DNA of 57,712 nucleotides from an uncultured Eggerthellaceae bacterium (GTDB lineage: Bacteria > Actinomycetota > Coriobacteriia > Coriobacteriales > Eggerthellaceae), in the NCBI GenBank assembly GCA_910588945.1, contig CAJUSF010000055.1:1-57712 (forward strand), in the 5' to 3' direction. Below, piece by piece: positions 36,758-46,215 of the stretch. How positions within the stretch are numbered: the stretch's first letter is position 1; the number at the start of each line of letters is the position of its first letter. The notes under the pieces are model-generated. The model made no database searches. It was not told the DNA's origin and saw only the letters and a program-made list of their open reading frames with translations. The position numbers and the translations under genes were made by a program.

Positions 36758-38014
36758 CTAGTAAACAAGCCCCGGATATAGCTCGTGTTTATCAAGAAGC
36801 GAATCGACCTTGGCGCGAACATCAGCAAGAACAGTCTTGTCTTCTGCGTTGAACACGGTCTTAGCGATAAGTTTGCCGATCTCATAGAACTCGTCAGAGT
36901 CAAAGCCGCGTGTTGTGGCCGCAGCAGATCCCACACGGATCCCGCTTGTAACAAACGGGCTTCTCTGCTCGTTGGGGATGGTGTTCTTGTTGACTGTAAG
37001 CCCGACACCCTCAAGCAGATTCTCCGCATCCTTACCCGTAACATCAGATGAAGTCAGATCCACGAGACATAGATGATTGTCGGTCCCACCAGATACAAGG
37101 CGCAACCCTGCATCAGTTATGCCGCGACCGAGGCTCGATGCGTTGGCGACGACATCTTTGGCATACTTAGCAAACTCCGGCTTCAACGCCTCTCCAAACG
37201 CCACAGCCTTACCAGCGATGACATGCATAAGCGGGCCGCCTTGAGCGCCTGGAAACATCGCCTTGTCAACCTTTTTGGCAATTTCTTCATTATTAGTGAG
37301 GATAAAACCACCACGTGGGCCGCGCAGCGTTTTGTGACTGGTGGAGGTAACGATATCGGCATGCGGCACAGGAGACGGATGCACACCTCCGGCGACAAGC
37401 CCCGCGATGTGAGCCATATCGACCATAAGATACGCGCCCACCTCATGGGCAATCTCAGCCATGCGTTCAAAATCGATAATACGCGGATAGGCGGATGCGC
37501 CGGCAACAATCAACTTCGGCTTGCATGCTTTTGCCGTGGCGAGCAGGTCGTCGTAGTCGATAGTTTCGCTTGTCTTATCAACACCGTATGAAACTATGTT
37601 GTATAAGATGCCAGAGAAGTTTACAGGCGAGCCATGCGTAAGATGGCCGCCATTATCAAGACTCATTCCAAGCACCGTATCGCCCGGCTGAATGAGCGCC
37701 ATGTAGGCACCGAAGTTTGCTTGCGCACCCGAGTGAGGCTGAACGTTGGCATGCTTACAATCAAACAGCTTGCAGGCACGATCGCGCGCTATATTCTCAA
37801 CAACATCGACCTTCTCGCATCCGCCATAATAACGCTTACCGGGATACCCTTCGGCATATTTATTGGTAAGAACGCTTCCCACAGCCTCCATGACGGCACG
37901 CGATGTGAAATTCTCGCTAGCAATAAGCTCGATCGATCCGCGCTGACGTGCAAGCTCTGCGTTTAGCGCCTTCGCGATCTCAGGATCGCTTTGTTGTAGA
38001 AAATCAAGTGCCAT
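36758..38014 (-). CDS. glyA: Serine hydroxymethyltransferase
   Basis: PLP enzyme that interconverts serine and glycine with tetrahydrofolate, supplying one-carbon units. The PLP lysine is in VTSTSHKTLRGPRGG. IASENFTSRAVMEAVGS and EGYPGKRYYGGC are hallmark segments. The ATG at 38014 (MALDFLQQSDPEI) is preferred to one 33 bases upstream because GGGAAAG lies before it and it matches the family start. At 418 residues it is complete. Confidence 0.96.
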   Translation of the reverse strand: MALDFLQQSDPEIAKALNAELARQRGSIELIASENFTSRAVMEAVGSVLTNKYAEGYPGKRYYGGCEKVDVVENIARDRACKLFDCKHANVQPHSGAQANFGAYMALIQPGDTVLGMSLDNGGHLTHGSPVNFSGILYNIVSYGVDKTSETIDYDDLLATAKACKPKLIVAGASAYPRIIDFERMAEIAHEVGAYLMVDMAHIAGLVAGGVHPSPVPHADIVTSTSHKTLRGPRGGFILTNNEEIAKKVDKAMFPGAQGGPLMHVIAGKAVAFGEALKPEFAKYAKDVVANASSLGRGITDAGLRLVSGGTDNHLCLVDLTSSDVTGKDAENLLEGVGLTVNKNTIPNEQRSPFVTSGIRVGSAAATTRGFDSDEFYEIGKLIAKTVFNAEDKTVLADVRAKVDSLLDKHELYPGLVY

Positions 38015-38147
38015 TTGTTCTTTCCCATCCTTCTTTTTATCTATCAAAACCTAACGACAACGGTGAAGCAGGTTGTTGCCGGATTGCCGGATTAGCGTAT
38101 TACCGGATAAAAGCCGCAATCTCAATGCAATAGCCCGCCGCCAGATA

Positions 38148-38585
38148 TCAGCTTTCCAGTGCCATTATTTTCTCTACACGCCCCGCATGCCTTCCTTCGC
38201 CAAAAGGCTCGCCAATAAATGCATCCAAAATGCGCTTATTGGTGTCCAGATCGACAAAACGCCCTGATATTGTGACGACATTAGCATCATTGTGCTCGCG
38301 CGCAAGCTTAGCAAACTCGACGTTGATAACATTGGCGGCTCGCACACCATGGATTTTATTGGCAGCAATTGCCATCCCGATGCCTGTACCACACACAAGA
38401 ACACCGATGTCGGCTTGACCTTTTGCAATGTCATCAGCGACAAGCTGCGCGAAATCAGGATAATCCACGCGATCATCGCTTTGAGGCCCACGGTCAACAA
38501 CGCCGTATCCTTGACCTTCAAGATAGACCTTAAGCTGCTCTTTCTGCTCGAAGCCCGCATGGTCGCTTGCTATGCTGATGCGCAT
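38148..38585 (-). CDS. rpiB: Ribose-5-phosphate isomerase B
   Basis: Pentose-phosphate isomerase interconverting ribose 5-phosphate and ribulose 5-phosphate. It begins MRISIASDHAGFEQKE, the standard RpiB start, and has VCGTGIGMAIAANKIHGVRAA with the active-site Cys. At 145 residues it is the normal length. A longer frame upstream to 38738 would add 51 residues with no family match and no ribosome binding site, while GGAAAGGCGG precedes the chosen ATG. Confidence 0.94.
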   Translation of the reverse strand: MRISIASDHAGFEQKEQLKVYLEGQGYGVVDRGPQSDDRVDYPDFAQLVADDIAKGQADIGVLVCGTGIGMAIAANKIHGVRAANVINVEFAKLAREHNDANVVTISGRFVDLDTNKRILDAFIGEPFGEGRHAGRVEKIMALES

Positions 38586-38734
38586 CGCTGCCGCCTTTCC
38601 GAATAACTGCGCAGATCGCGCTTTTGGACAGTGTAGACTCCTTTGGTTTCTGTTATGTTGCGAGATCGGTCTTGCCACACAATCTGTTGACGTACACTCT
38701 GTTGCCAAGCAATCTTCACAACGTGACAATGCTA

Positions 38735-41098
38735 TCAAATCGCAGCCATGATCTCATCGACAGATATGCATCCTTCACGAAGAATCTTCGGTGAAGATGA
38801 AGTGCAATCGACCACGGTGGAGGCAACTGGGCTTATTGCGGCGCGCCTGGCGTCATCAAAGCCATGTATTACCAAAGCATCTACATCCTTAAGCCATTTT
38901 GCGTCAATGGAGGATATCGCGGATGCAGCTGGGCTACCACTGTGATTTGCCGATGAAGTGATAAGCGGACCTTCTGCCAGACGAATAAGATCAAGCGCAA
39001 CCTCATCGGCGGGCATGCGAAAACCAATAGTGCCATCAGCAGCAATGTATTCCTTAGCCACATCAGGCGCAGCTTTGACAACTATAGTAAGTCCGCCCGG
39101 CCAAAATGCATCAATGAGTTTCTTCACATAAGCGGGAATATCCACTGCGTATCTGTCTATATCCTTCGCATTCGAAACGAGCCACTGGAGAGGCTTATCG
39201 GATCTTCGGCCCTTTACCTTAAAAAGATAGCCTGCATCAGGAGCGCTTTGAATAGACATGCCTATACCACATACGGTATCGGTCGGAAAAACCACAGCAC
39301 GACCGCGGCGAAGATAATCAAGGGCGAGCTTCAACTCATTTGAAAAGATAGCCTGCTCAACGATTCGCTTAGCAACACGAAGCCCATCGGATGCCGCGCT
39401 CATGATCCCACCCGCATATCCGGCACCCTCGCCTGTCGGATAGAGGCCTTTGGTATTCTTCGACACAAGTGTGGTCCTATCACGAATAATGCGCACTGGA
39501 CTCGAACTTCTAGCCTCGATCGCTGTAAGACATGCATCCGGATACGCAAAACCACGCATCTTGGCATCCATCTTGACGATTCCTTCACGAAGTCCGTCAG
39601 CTATGAATACGGGCAGACACTCATCGAGATCCGCTGAAACAACACCGCGTGGATAGGTCGGTTTCACCTTTGCAAAGGAGCCGAGATAGCGCGGCATATC
39701 AGGCATCTTCGAACCAAGAAACTCTAACATGCGCTCCATCGGCGCTTTATAGCTATTGCCACCCGAAGCATATGCACGAGATTCGAGATCGCGCTGTAGA
39801 TAAACGCCCGCGAGCACATTATCGCCATCAAGATCGCCCGGCAACACCTCGACAAGCAGCGCGCTGTTGGCGTTTGCCCCCGAGCGCGCATGATTGCTCA
39901 TGCCGTTTACGCAAACACCTCCCCGCTCAGAAGCGGCTGCGACCACCTCGCCTCCGGGGCACATGCAAAACGAATAGATGCCGCGCCCGGTTGAGGTTTT
40001 CACCGCAAGCTTGTAGTCGGCTGCAGGAAGAGCGGAATGGCCTGCATACTTGCCGTATTGGATGGCGTTTATGAGCGTTTGAGGATGCTCGACGCGAACA
40101 CCTACCGCAAATGGCTTGCGCTCCATTTCGACGCTCTTCAAAGCCATGAGCTCAAAGACATCGCGCGCGGAATGTCCGCAAGCAAGAACAACCGTGTCCG
40201 TAGGAATGTTTCGAGTACCGCAAGCATCCTCTACGACGACGGAGACGACCGACCGATCACAGGCGAGCTCTATGTCAGTGAGCTTAGTGGAAAAGAGTAC
40301 CTCGCCGCCCGCTTCGATGATCGACAAGCGAAGATTCGCAACCACATCCACAAGATAATCGGTGCCGATATGGGGCTTCGCATCCACAAGAATGTCGCTC
40401 GGCGCTCCGGCTGCGACGAACTCTTCGAGGACGAAACGATTGAACGGGCTTTTCGTTCCGGTGTTCAGCTTCCCGTCGGAAAACGTTCCGGCACCGCCTT
40501 CGCCGAATTGGATGTTCGATTCAGGATCGAGATCGCCGCCCTCAGCGAATGCCTTCACAGCCTGCAATCTCTTCTCAACAGCCTGTCCGCGCTCTATAAG
40601 GATGGGCCGCATCCCCGCGCGCGCAAGGTAGAGCGCGCAAAACAGACCCGCCGGACCGGCACCAACAACCACAGGACGCGCGCGCTCATCATCGGATGAC
40701 CCCATGGAATCACCAAACTGACACCCGGCCGATCCAGTCGCGTCGGCCGCACTGGTCACATCAGTCACATCAGTCGCATCAGGGACGACCTGCGCTACGG
40801 GCACTTTCGGGATATCGATCACAGGCAGAGGTGAAAAGATGTCGATACTCACACCCCTTTTCGCGCGTTCACACCAGAATTCGAGCGGCTTGTCGAGCTT
40901 GGGTTCGAATGATACGTTCACCACAAAGTGAACGTTATCCTTCTTTCGAGCATCGACACTTTTGCGAACTATGGTCACATCAGATATGGATGCGCTCTTC
41001 ACACCGAGCGCACGGGATATCTCGCGCAAGAACAATCGCGGGTTCTCAGGAAGCATCGCATCAAGCGATAGTTGTATGTTTTTCGCCAGCAGACGCAT
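38735..41098 (-). CDS. Fusion of COG2509-type flavoprotein with TsaC/Sua5 domain
   Basis: A single 787-residue frame. Residues 1-115 form a small ferredoxin-like N-terminal domain. About 125-580 is an FAD-dependent dehydrogenase of the COG2509 type (VVVGAGPAGLFCALYLA, IQFGEGGAGTFSDGKL, TGEGAGYAGGIMSAASDG). About 588-787 is a complete YrdC/TsaC domain (AVVFPTDTVCGIG, KVKGRRSDKP, SSANHSGSPA). The latter makes threonylcarbamoyl-AMP from threonine, bicarbonate and ATP for t6A in tRNA. Both halves keep their key motifs, so both may be active. There is no start site or stop between them. The gene begins three bases after the HI0933-type gene. Confidence 0.88.
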   Translation of the reverse strand: MRLLAKNIQLSLDAMLPENPRLFLREISRALGVKSASISDVTIVRKSVDARKKDNVHFVVNVSFEPKLDKPLEFWCERAKRGVSIDIFSPLPVIDIPKVPVAQVVPDATDVTDVTSAADATGSAGCQFGDSMGSSDDERARPVVVGAGPAGLFCALYLARAGMRPILIERGQAVEKRLQAVKAFAEGGDLDPESNIQFGEGGAGTFSDGKLNTGTKSPFNRFVLEEFVAAGAPSDILVDAKPHIGTDYLVDVVANLRLSIIEAGGEVLFSTKLTDIELACDRSVVSVVVEDACGTRNIPTDTVVLACGHSARDVFELMALKSVEMERKPFAVGVRVEHPQTLINAIQYGKYAGHSALPAADYKLAVKTSTGRGIYSFCMCPGGEVVAAASERGGVCVNGMSNHARSGANANSALLVEVLPGDLDGDNVLAGVYLQRDLESRAYASGGNSYKAPMERMLEFLGSKMPDMPRYLGSFAKVKPTYPRGVVSADLDECLPVFIADGLREGIVKMDAKMRGFAYPDACLTAIEARSSSPVRIIRDRTTLVSKNTKGLYPTGEGAGYAGGIMSAASDGLRVAKRIVEQAIFSNELKLALDYLRRGRAVVFPTDTVCGIGMSIQSAPDAGYLFKVKGRRSDKPLQWLVSNAKDIDRYAVDIPAYVKKLIDAFWPGGLTIVVKAAPDVAKEYIAADGTIGFRMPADEVALDLIRLAEGPLITSSANHSGSPAASAISSIDAKWLKDVDALVIHGFDDARRAAISPVASTVVDCTSSSPKILREGCISVDEIMAAI

Positions 41099-41101
41099 CG
41101 A

Positions 41102-42391
41102 TCAGCCCGCCTTAGTTATCTGCATGAGCGCATCATATGCAGCAAGCATCCCTGTAGCAAATGCCCAGTGCAGATTGTACCCGCCGCAAGGGGCGTCAAC
41201 ATCGAGGCTCTCGCCCGTTACGTGGATGCGCGGGGAGCGCTTCGCCGACATGGTGGCTGCATTGATGCCCTCCATCAGATAACCGCCGCGCGCAACTTGG
41301 CATAAAGCTGCATCGCCTATGCCTTTGCATTCGATCATGAACGACTTGAGCGCATCGGCAAGAACATCAAAATCAGCAGGTGAACAGGGCGCCTTGTCAT
41401 CCAGATGCGCATATTTCAAGAGCGCATCGGCAACATCGGGAAGCACAAGGCCGTTTAGCATATCGAAGTTCGTCGGTCGGCCAAACGTGCACGACTCCAA
41501 GCGCCTTGAACGCACTCGCAGATATTCGCCGATATCCCCTCGCGGAATCTGCGGCAAAAAATCGAACATGACAACATCGCCGGGTTCCATAAAGCGCGAG
41601 ATGTTAAACACCGCAATGCCCGACAAGCCATACTTGCGAAACATTACCTCGCCACGCTCTTTCACCTTGATAGTTCCGTCTTTTGACGCAAGCGACACCT
41701 CGCCACGCACGCGTATGTTGTCGAGGCGTTTTATAAGTTTGTTATCCGTGGCTATAGGGCCAAGCGTTGGCATCCTTTCAATATGATCGACAAATGGAAG
41801 AAGCACTCCTTTTGACTGCGTACCGCCCGTGGCGTCGATCACTTGATCTACGCGGATAAACTCGCCGTCGACTCCTCGAAGCGTGATCGGGCCCGCATCG
41901 GATGTAGGTTCATCGATCGAAACGATCTGCGAATCCAGCTCCACCCGAACATCGAAGCGCGCGATCACAAACTTAAGTGCATCCAAAACCGTGGAAGCCT
42001 TATTGGTGAGCGGATATATCCCGCCTTGCGCCTCTTCGCGCAAGGCAACGCCATGCTGCTCAAAATAGCAAGCGACGATATTTTGCGGATACTGAAAAGC
42101 TGAATCATCAAGATGAAGCGGCACGCGCAGCGACGATGCGGCCGCAAGCGCTTGTGATACGAACTGGGAATTTCTATAAATTGATGCATCGATCGCGGAA
42201 TTGGTGAGATTGCACCTTCCGTTGCCGGATCTCAAAATCGGACGACCGATCTTATCTGTGGCCTCATAAATCACAATATCGAGCGGAGAATCCTTGCTGC
42301 GATCACGTGCATAAGCATGCGAAAGTTCGGCTGCAACACATGCAGCAATAAGTCCGGAGGCTCCCCCGCCTATGATAGCTAATCTCGCCAT
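41102..42391 (-). CDS. HI0933-family (YhiN-like) flavoprotein
   Basis: NAD(P)/FAD-dependent oxidoreductase of unknown physiological role. The N-terminal Rossmann motif is MARLAIIGGGASGLIAA and the family motif GRPILRSGNGRCNLTNS follows. C-terminal hallmarks are VDAPCGGYNLHWAFATG. The ATG at 42391 gives 429 residues and begins as the family does. It has no ribosome binding site but lies seven bases after a TATAAT, which suggests a leaderless message. The next gene (flavoprotein-TsaC fusion) follows after three bases. Confidence 0.88.
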   Translation of the reverse strand: MARLAIIGGGASGLIAACVAAELSHAYARDRSKDSPLDIVIYEATDKIGRPILRSGNGRCNLTNSAIDASIYRNSQFVSQALAAASSLRVPLHLDDSAFQYPQNIVACYFEQHGVALREEAQGGIYPLTNKASTVLDALKFVIARFDVRVELDSQIVSIDEPTSDAGPITLRGVDGEFIRVDQVIDATGGTQSKGVLLPFVDHIERMPTLGPIATDNKLIKRLDNIRVRGEVSLASKDGTIKVKERGEVMFRKYGLSGIAVFNISRFMEPGDVVMFDFLPQIPRGDIGEYLRVRSRRLESCTFGRPTNFDMLNGLVLPDVADALLKYAHLDDKAPCSPADFDVLADALKSFMIECKGIGDAALCQVARGGYLMEGINAATMSAKRSPRIHVTGESLDVDAPCGGYNLHWAFATGMLAAYDALMQITKAG

Positions 42392-42398
42392 GGGTGAG

Positions 42399-42404
42399 AT
42401 TATA
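42399..42404 (-). promoter_or_regulatory. TATAAT box seven bases before an ATG (leaderless promoter)
   Basis: The minus strand reads TATAAT, seven bases, ATG. With the usual spacing transcription would begin on the start codon. No Shine-Dalgarno sequence lies between. The -35 region is poor (TTGCGG at 19 bases). Confidence 0.6.
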
Positions 42405-42505
42405 CCCGTTAAATGAAGCCCCGCCGCAACACAACGGCGCACCACCGTTTCATCGATGCGGCTTCGCCTTGCAAGCTGGGGCCGAATGAACGCGTCACAA
42501 ATGTG

Positions 42506-44002
42506 CTACTTGGCCTCAAGTTGCGGAATGGGTTCGCAATCCTGTTCATCGAGGTTGCCGCTGTATACGTAGTGCTTTGTCTCTCGCGCTATTACCCCCG
42601 ACAAAAGCAGCACAACAATGATGTTGGGTACCGCCATAAGCGCATTTGTGATATCTGATACAGTCCAGACCACATCACCGACACCTATTGCACCTAGAAA
42701 CGCAATTATTAGGTAGAGAACCTGATAAGGCTTGATGGCTTTCTTGCCGAAGAGAAACGTGATACAACGATTTCCATAATATGACCAGCCAAGCGTTGTC
42801 GAATATGCGAAAAGGATCATGCCAACCACAAGGATAGGTGTTCCGATGATAGGTATCTCACCGAATGCGGCGCTTGTGAGCTCGGCGCCAGCGGTGATAT
42901 TGCCGGCCATAAGTTCGGCTTGAAGGTCGGCATTGCCGATCATGGTCGAAACCAAAACAAGGCCTGTGAGTGCACAAACTACAACGGTATCCCAAAATGT
43001 CCCCGTCATCGACACAAGCGCTTGGCGCGCTGGATTTCGCGTAGATGCAGCGGAAGCCACGATGGGTGCCGATCCAAGACCTGATTCATTTGAAAACAGG
43101 CCGCGTGCGCATCCGAATTGCAGCGCCAACATCAGACCCGATCCGACGGCTCCCCCGAATGCTGCACGTGGTGTGAAAGCGCATTCGACGATAAGGCAGA
43201 TGGCAGGCCAGATATAGGCCCAGTTGATGACAAGGATGATGATGCAGCCTATCGCATATGCGAACGCCATGAACGGCACCAACTTCTCGCAGACACGCGA
43301 TATCGCCTTCACGCCACCGAATATGACAGCCGCCACAAGACCGACGATGATAAGTCCGATGATGGCCTCGGGAAGGATGCCTACACCATCAGTATGATCG
43401 ACGTTGATCCAATCAAGAAAGCTTCCGATCCAATCAGGTATTGCACTCACATTCGTAGTGACGACCGATGTGACAGCCTGCGTCTGCACAGCCGCTCCGA
43501 TGCCGAACGCCGCGATGGCTGCAAATATCGCGAACAACCCAGCTCCAAGTTCTGCCCACCAAGGGGTTTTTCCGTCCTTGTTCTTGAAGGCGCGCTTCCA
43601 TGCATACATTGCGCCGCCGAGCATATTGCCGTTGTGGTCCTTCACGCGATACTTGACCGCGGCGAACGTCTCTGCATACTTTGTGGCAATACCGAATACG
43701 CCTGTGAGCCACATCCACAGCACAGCGCCCGGACCGCCCGCGATGATCGCGGTTCCAACACCTACGATGTTTCCGGTGCCGATAGTTGCCGAAAGCGCCG
43801 TGCAAAGTGCGCCAAACTGGGAAATGTCGCCCGGCGCATTAGGGTCTTTCGATACCGAGAGCTTAATTGCCACAGGAAGTTTGCGCTGGATGACGCCAGT
43901 ACGAAACGTTAGGAAAATGTGACTTCCTAGCAAAAGCACGAGCATCGGAATTCCCCACACCCATGCATCGATCGCATTTATCACGTCGACGACTGCATCC
44001 AT
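42506..44002 (-). CDS. Sodium:alanine/glycine symporter, AGCS family (second)
   Basis: Na+-coupled importer of small neutral amino acids. It has ALSATIGTGNIVGVGTAIIAGG, GPGAVLWMW, LGGAMYAWKRAFK and FSNESGLGSAPIVASAA. About ten to eleven membrane helices fit the 498-residue length. It differs from the gene at 2781 in the loops and lacks its Cys-containing tail, so the two are not recent duplicates. It is divergently placed relative to the stand-alone ECF ATPase. Confidence 0.9.
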   Translation of the reverse strand: MDAVVDVINAIDAWVWGIPMLVLLLGSHIFLTFRTGVIQRKLPVAIKLSVSKDPNAPGDISQFGALCTALSATIGTGNIVGVGTAIIAGGPGAVLWMWLTGVFGIATKYAETFAAVKYRVKDHNGNMLGGAMYAWKRAFKNKDGKTPWWAELGAGLFAIFAAIAAFGIGAAVQTQAVTSVVTTNVSAIPDWIGSFLDWINVDHTDGVGILPEAIIGLIIVGLVAAVIFGGVKAISRVCEKLVPFMAFAYAIGCIIILVINWAYIWPAICLIVECAFTPRAAFGGAVGSGLMLALQFGCARGLFSNESGLGSAPIVASAASTRNPARQALVSMTGTFWDTVVVCALTGLVLVSTMIGNADLQAELMAGNITAGAELTSAAFGEIPIIGTPILVVGMILFAYSTTLGWSYYGNRCITFLFGKKAIKPYQVLYLIIAFLGAIGVGDVVWTVSDITNALMAVPNIIVVLLLSGVIARETKHYVYSGNLDEQDCEPIPQLEAK

Positions 44003-44234
44003 ACGCGTTTTCCTTCCTATGTTTCAGAGCCGGATCAAACCGCTCCCTGAGCCGGATCGATCCAAGCCGCGATCTATCCGTCCAGCAATATGTGCACTTT
44101 AGTAAGGTAGAGTAATAATTATATGGTCGATGCGCTCGGCGTTTGTTAAGATATGCGAAAATCCTGACAGCCGATCCAATGCAACGCGCGGACGGAGGGC
44201 ATCAGCCATCCATGCGATCGGAGGTATCCGAGAA

Positions 44235-45794
44235 TTGCAGGAAAACCCAATCATAGAATTCGACTCCGTAGGCTTCTCCTACGATCGCCGCTCGTGTGCG
44301 CTTGATGATGTGAGCTTCAAGGTGAGCGCCGGAGAGCTTATCTGCATCATCGGTGAGAACGGATCGGGAAAGTCCACGATCGCAAAGCTCATCGACGGAC
44401 TTCTCACCCCCGATACGGGATGCGTGCGAATCTTCGGGATGGACACGTCATCGGATGAGAGCGTTTTCGCCATCCGGTCGCAGACTGGGTATGTCTTTCA
44501 GAATCCAATCGATCAAGTGGTGAATTCCATAGTTGAGAACGAGGTGGCCTTCGGGCCTGAAAATCTCGGACTTTCGAGCGACGAGATCAGGCGAAGGGTC
44601 GATCGAAGCCTTAAGCGAGTTGGGATGCCGCATCTTGCGAAATGCGATGTCAACAAGCTATCAGGCGGGCAACTTCAACGCGTGGCGCTCGCCGATGCTC
44701 TTGCAATGAATCCGGAATTGCTTATCTTCGACGAGGCGACATCCATGCTTGATCCTGCGGCATCGACCGAATTGCTTAGCCTTGTTCAAAAGCTTCGCGA
44801 TGAAGGTGTCACGATCGTGATGATCACGCATGATGAGGCCGAGGCGAGGCTTGCCGATCGCATCATTGCTCTGGAAGCCGGGCGAATAACATATGACGGC
44901 GCGCCTGACGATTCTGTGATCGCAAGGGTATTCCCGCCGCTTCCGACGCGCGATGAGCTTGAGCACTATGCGAGGGAGCATATGGCAACGCAACGGTCGG
45001 AGGGCGCAGGCGCGAGCGTAGATGCCAACGCAGACGCAGTAGCCGATACCGATATGGATGCTGGTGCAGGTGCAAATGGTGGATCCGCGTCGATGATAAC
45101 ATTCGACAAAGTGAGCTATTCCTATGACGCTCCTAAACGCAAACGCAGACAAGACATAGTGCCGATACACTCTGCGCTCGATAGGATAGATCTCACGATC
45201 GATGCGGGAGATACTGTCGCGATCATGGGGCCAAACGGCAGTGGCAAGAGCACGCTCGTAAAGCACATGAATGGGCTTTTGAAGCCAAACGCGGGTAAAG
45301 TGAGCGTAAAGGGAATCCCCACCTCAGACAGAAGAGGCGCGAACAAAGCGAGGAGAATCGTAGGACTTTGCTTTCAATATGCTGAACGTCAGCTGTTCGC
45401 GCAAACAGTGTACGACGACATAGCATACGGACCGCTCAATGCAGGGTGCGATAAGGATGAGATCGATCTGCGCGTTCGACAGGCTATGGACGACGTTATG
45501 CTAGATTTTCGAACCTTCGCAAGAAGAAGCCCCTTCAAGCTCTCAGGCGGCCAACAGAGGCGCGTTGCGCTTGCAGGCGTGCTGGCGATGGACCCCGATG
45601 TGCTCGTTTTGGATGAACCATGCGCGAGCCTTGACCCTAAGACGCATATCGAGTTTCTGCATCTGATCGCCAGACTCAAAGCCACAGGCAAAACGATCGT
45701 CATGATCACGCACGATGAGCAAGAAGCCAAACTTCTTGGTGAGCGCACAATCATGATGAAAGACGGGCGGATAATCGCGACAGATGCTTCATAA
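44235..45794 (+). CDS. Stand-alone ECF-type ATPase, two fused ABC domains
   Basis: Domain 1: Walker A GENGSGKST, signature LSGGQLQR, Walker B LLIFDEATSMLDP. Domain 2: GPNGSGKST, LSGGQQRR, VLVLDEPCASLDP. Both match EcfA1/EcfA2, so this is a fused energising subunit for ECF vitamin importers. Between them lies a low-complexity linker rich in Ala, Asp and Gly (residues about 255-285). No T or S component is adjacent, unlike the set at 4496-7796, so its partners must be elsewhere. The start is uncertain. TTG 44235 has GGAGG ten bases before it; ATG 44130 would add 35 residues without a binding site. Confidence 0.82.
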   Translation: MQENPIIEFDSVGFSYDRRSCALDDVSFKVSAGELICIIGENGSGKSTIAKLIDGLLTPDTGCVRIFGMDTSSDESVFAIRSQTGYVFQNPIDQVVNSIVENEVAFGPENLGLSSDEIRRRVDRSLKRVGMPHLAKCDVNKLSGGQLQRVALADALAMNPELLIFDEATSMLDPAASTELLSLVQKLRDEGVTIVMITHDEAEARLADRIIALEAGRITYDGAPDDSVIARVFPPLPTRDELEHYAREHMATQRSEGAGASVDANADAVADTDMDAGAGANGGSASMITFDKVSYSYDAPKRKRRQDIVPIHSALDRIDLTIDAGDTVAIMGPNGSGKSTLVKHMNGLLKPNAGKVSVKGIPTSDRRGANKARRIVGLCFQYAERQLFAQTVYDDIAYGPLNAGCDKDEIDLRVRQAMDDVMLDFRTFARRSPFKLSGGQQRRVALAGVLAMDPDVLVLDEPCASLDPKTHIEFLHLIARLKATGKTIVMITHDEQEAKLLGERTIMMKDGRIIATDAS

Positions 45795-45812
45795 CAACAT
45801 CAAGCGTCGCAT

Positions 45813-46145
45813 CTACTCGAAGGTGTAGATATCCTTTGTGACCTCGCGGAACTTATCGAAAGCCGAAAGAGCGGTCTGCTCATCATCGACAAGCTCAAAC
45901 TCGGAAGGGTTGCCCTCATCGTCGAATTTCGTCACCTCTAGCACGAGGGTCTGTCCATCTCGAAATGCCGGGTCGTCTTCATCTGTTGGAAAGAAGAATC
46001 CGAATGTATGCGACTTATCGATCACAAGACCGAGAAACTCCATCTCGACGACGCTGCCCTCTTCATCTTCAAAACTGAGCGTGATCCCCTCTTCCACCGG
46101 CGGGCAGAAATCAGGGTTCGAGCCTCGTCTTACTTCGCATGCCAT
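45813..46145 (-). CDS. DUF1292-family protein
   Basis: A 110-residue acidic protein with the DUF1292 pattern ITLSFEDEEGSVVEMEFLGLVI and a following FDDEGNPSEFELVDDEQTALSAFDKF. Family members are small, of unknown function and often near RNA or translation genes. The ATG at 46145 follows AAGGAGC and begins MACEVRRGSN; an upstream ATG at 46181 falls in the hairpin region and is unlikely. It converges on the ECF ATPase gene with an 18-base gap. Confidence 0.75.
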   Translation of the reverse strand: MACEVRRGSNPDFCPPVEEGITLSFEDEEGSVVEMEFLGLVIDKSHTFGFFFPTDEDDPAFRDGQTLVLEVTKFDDEGNPSEFELVDDEQTALSAFDKFREVTKDIYTFE

Positions 46146-46165
46146 ATCTTGCTCCTTATAACAAT

Positions 46166-46193
46166 GAGTGCGCATCAACATCGATGCGCACTC
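46166..46193. repeat. GTGCGCATC palindrome
   Basis: GAGTGCGCATC and GATGCGCACTC, an 11-pair perfect stem with a six-base loop, between secDF and the DUF1292 gene. The core GTGCGCAT/ATGCGCAC recurs in two hairpins near 53.5 kb. It may act as a terminator-like structure for secDF but lacks a T run. Confidence 0.6.
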
Positions 46194-46215
46194 GAATCCG
46201 ATCTCGATCGCCTGT

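Noticed and set aside
38586..38738. N-terminal extension of rpiB by 51 residues
   Set aside because: The extension has no similarity to the family and no ribosome binding site, while the internal ATG has both.
44661..45266. Minus-strand ORF of about 200 codons opposite the ECF ATPase
   Set aside because: Fully overlaps conserved ABC motifs on the plus strand and shows no start signals.
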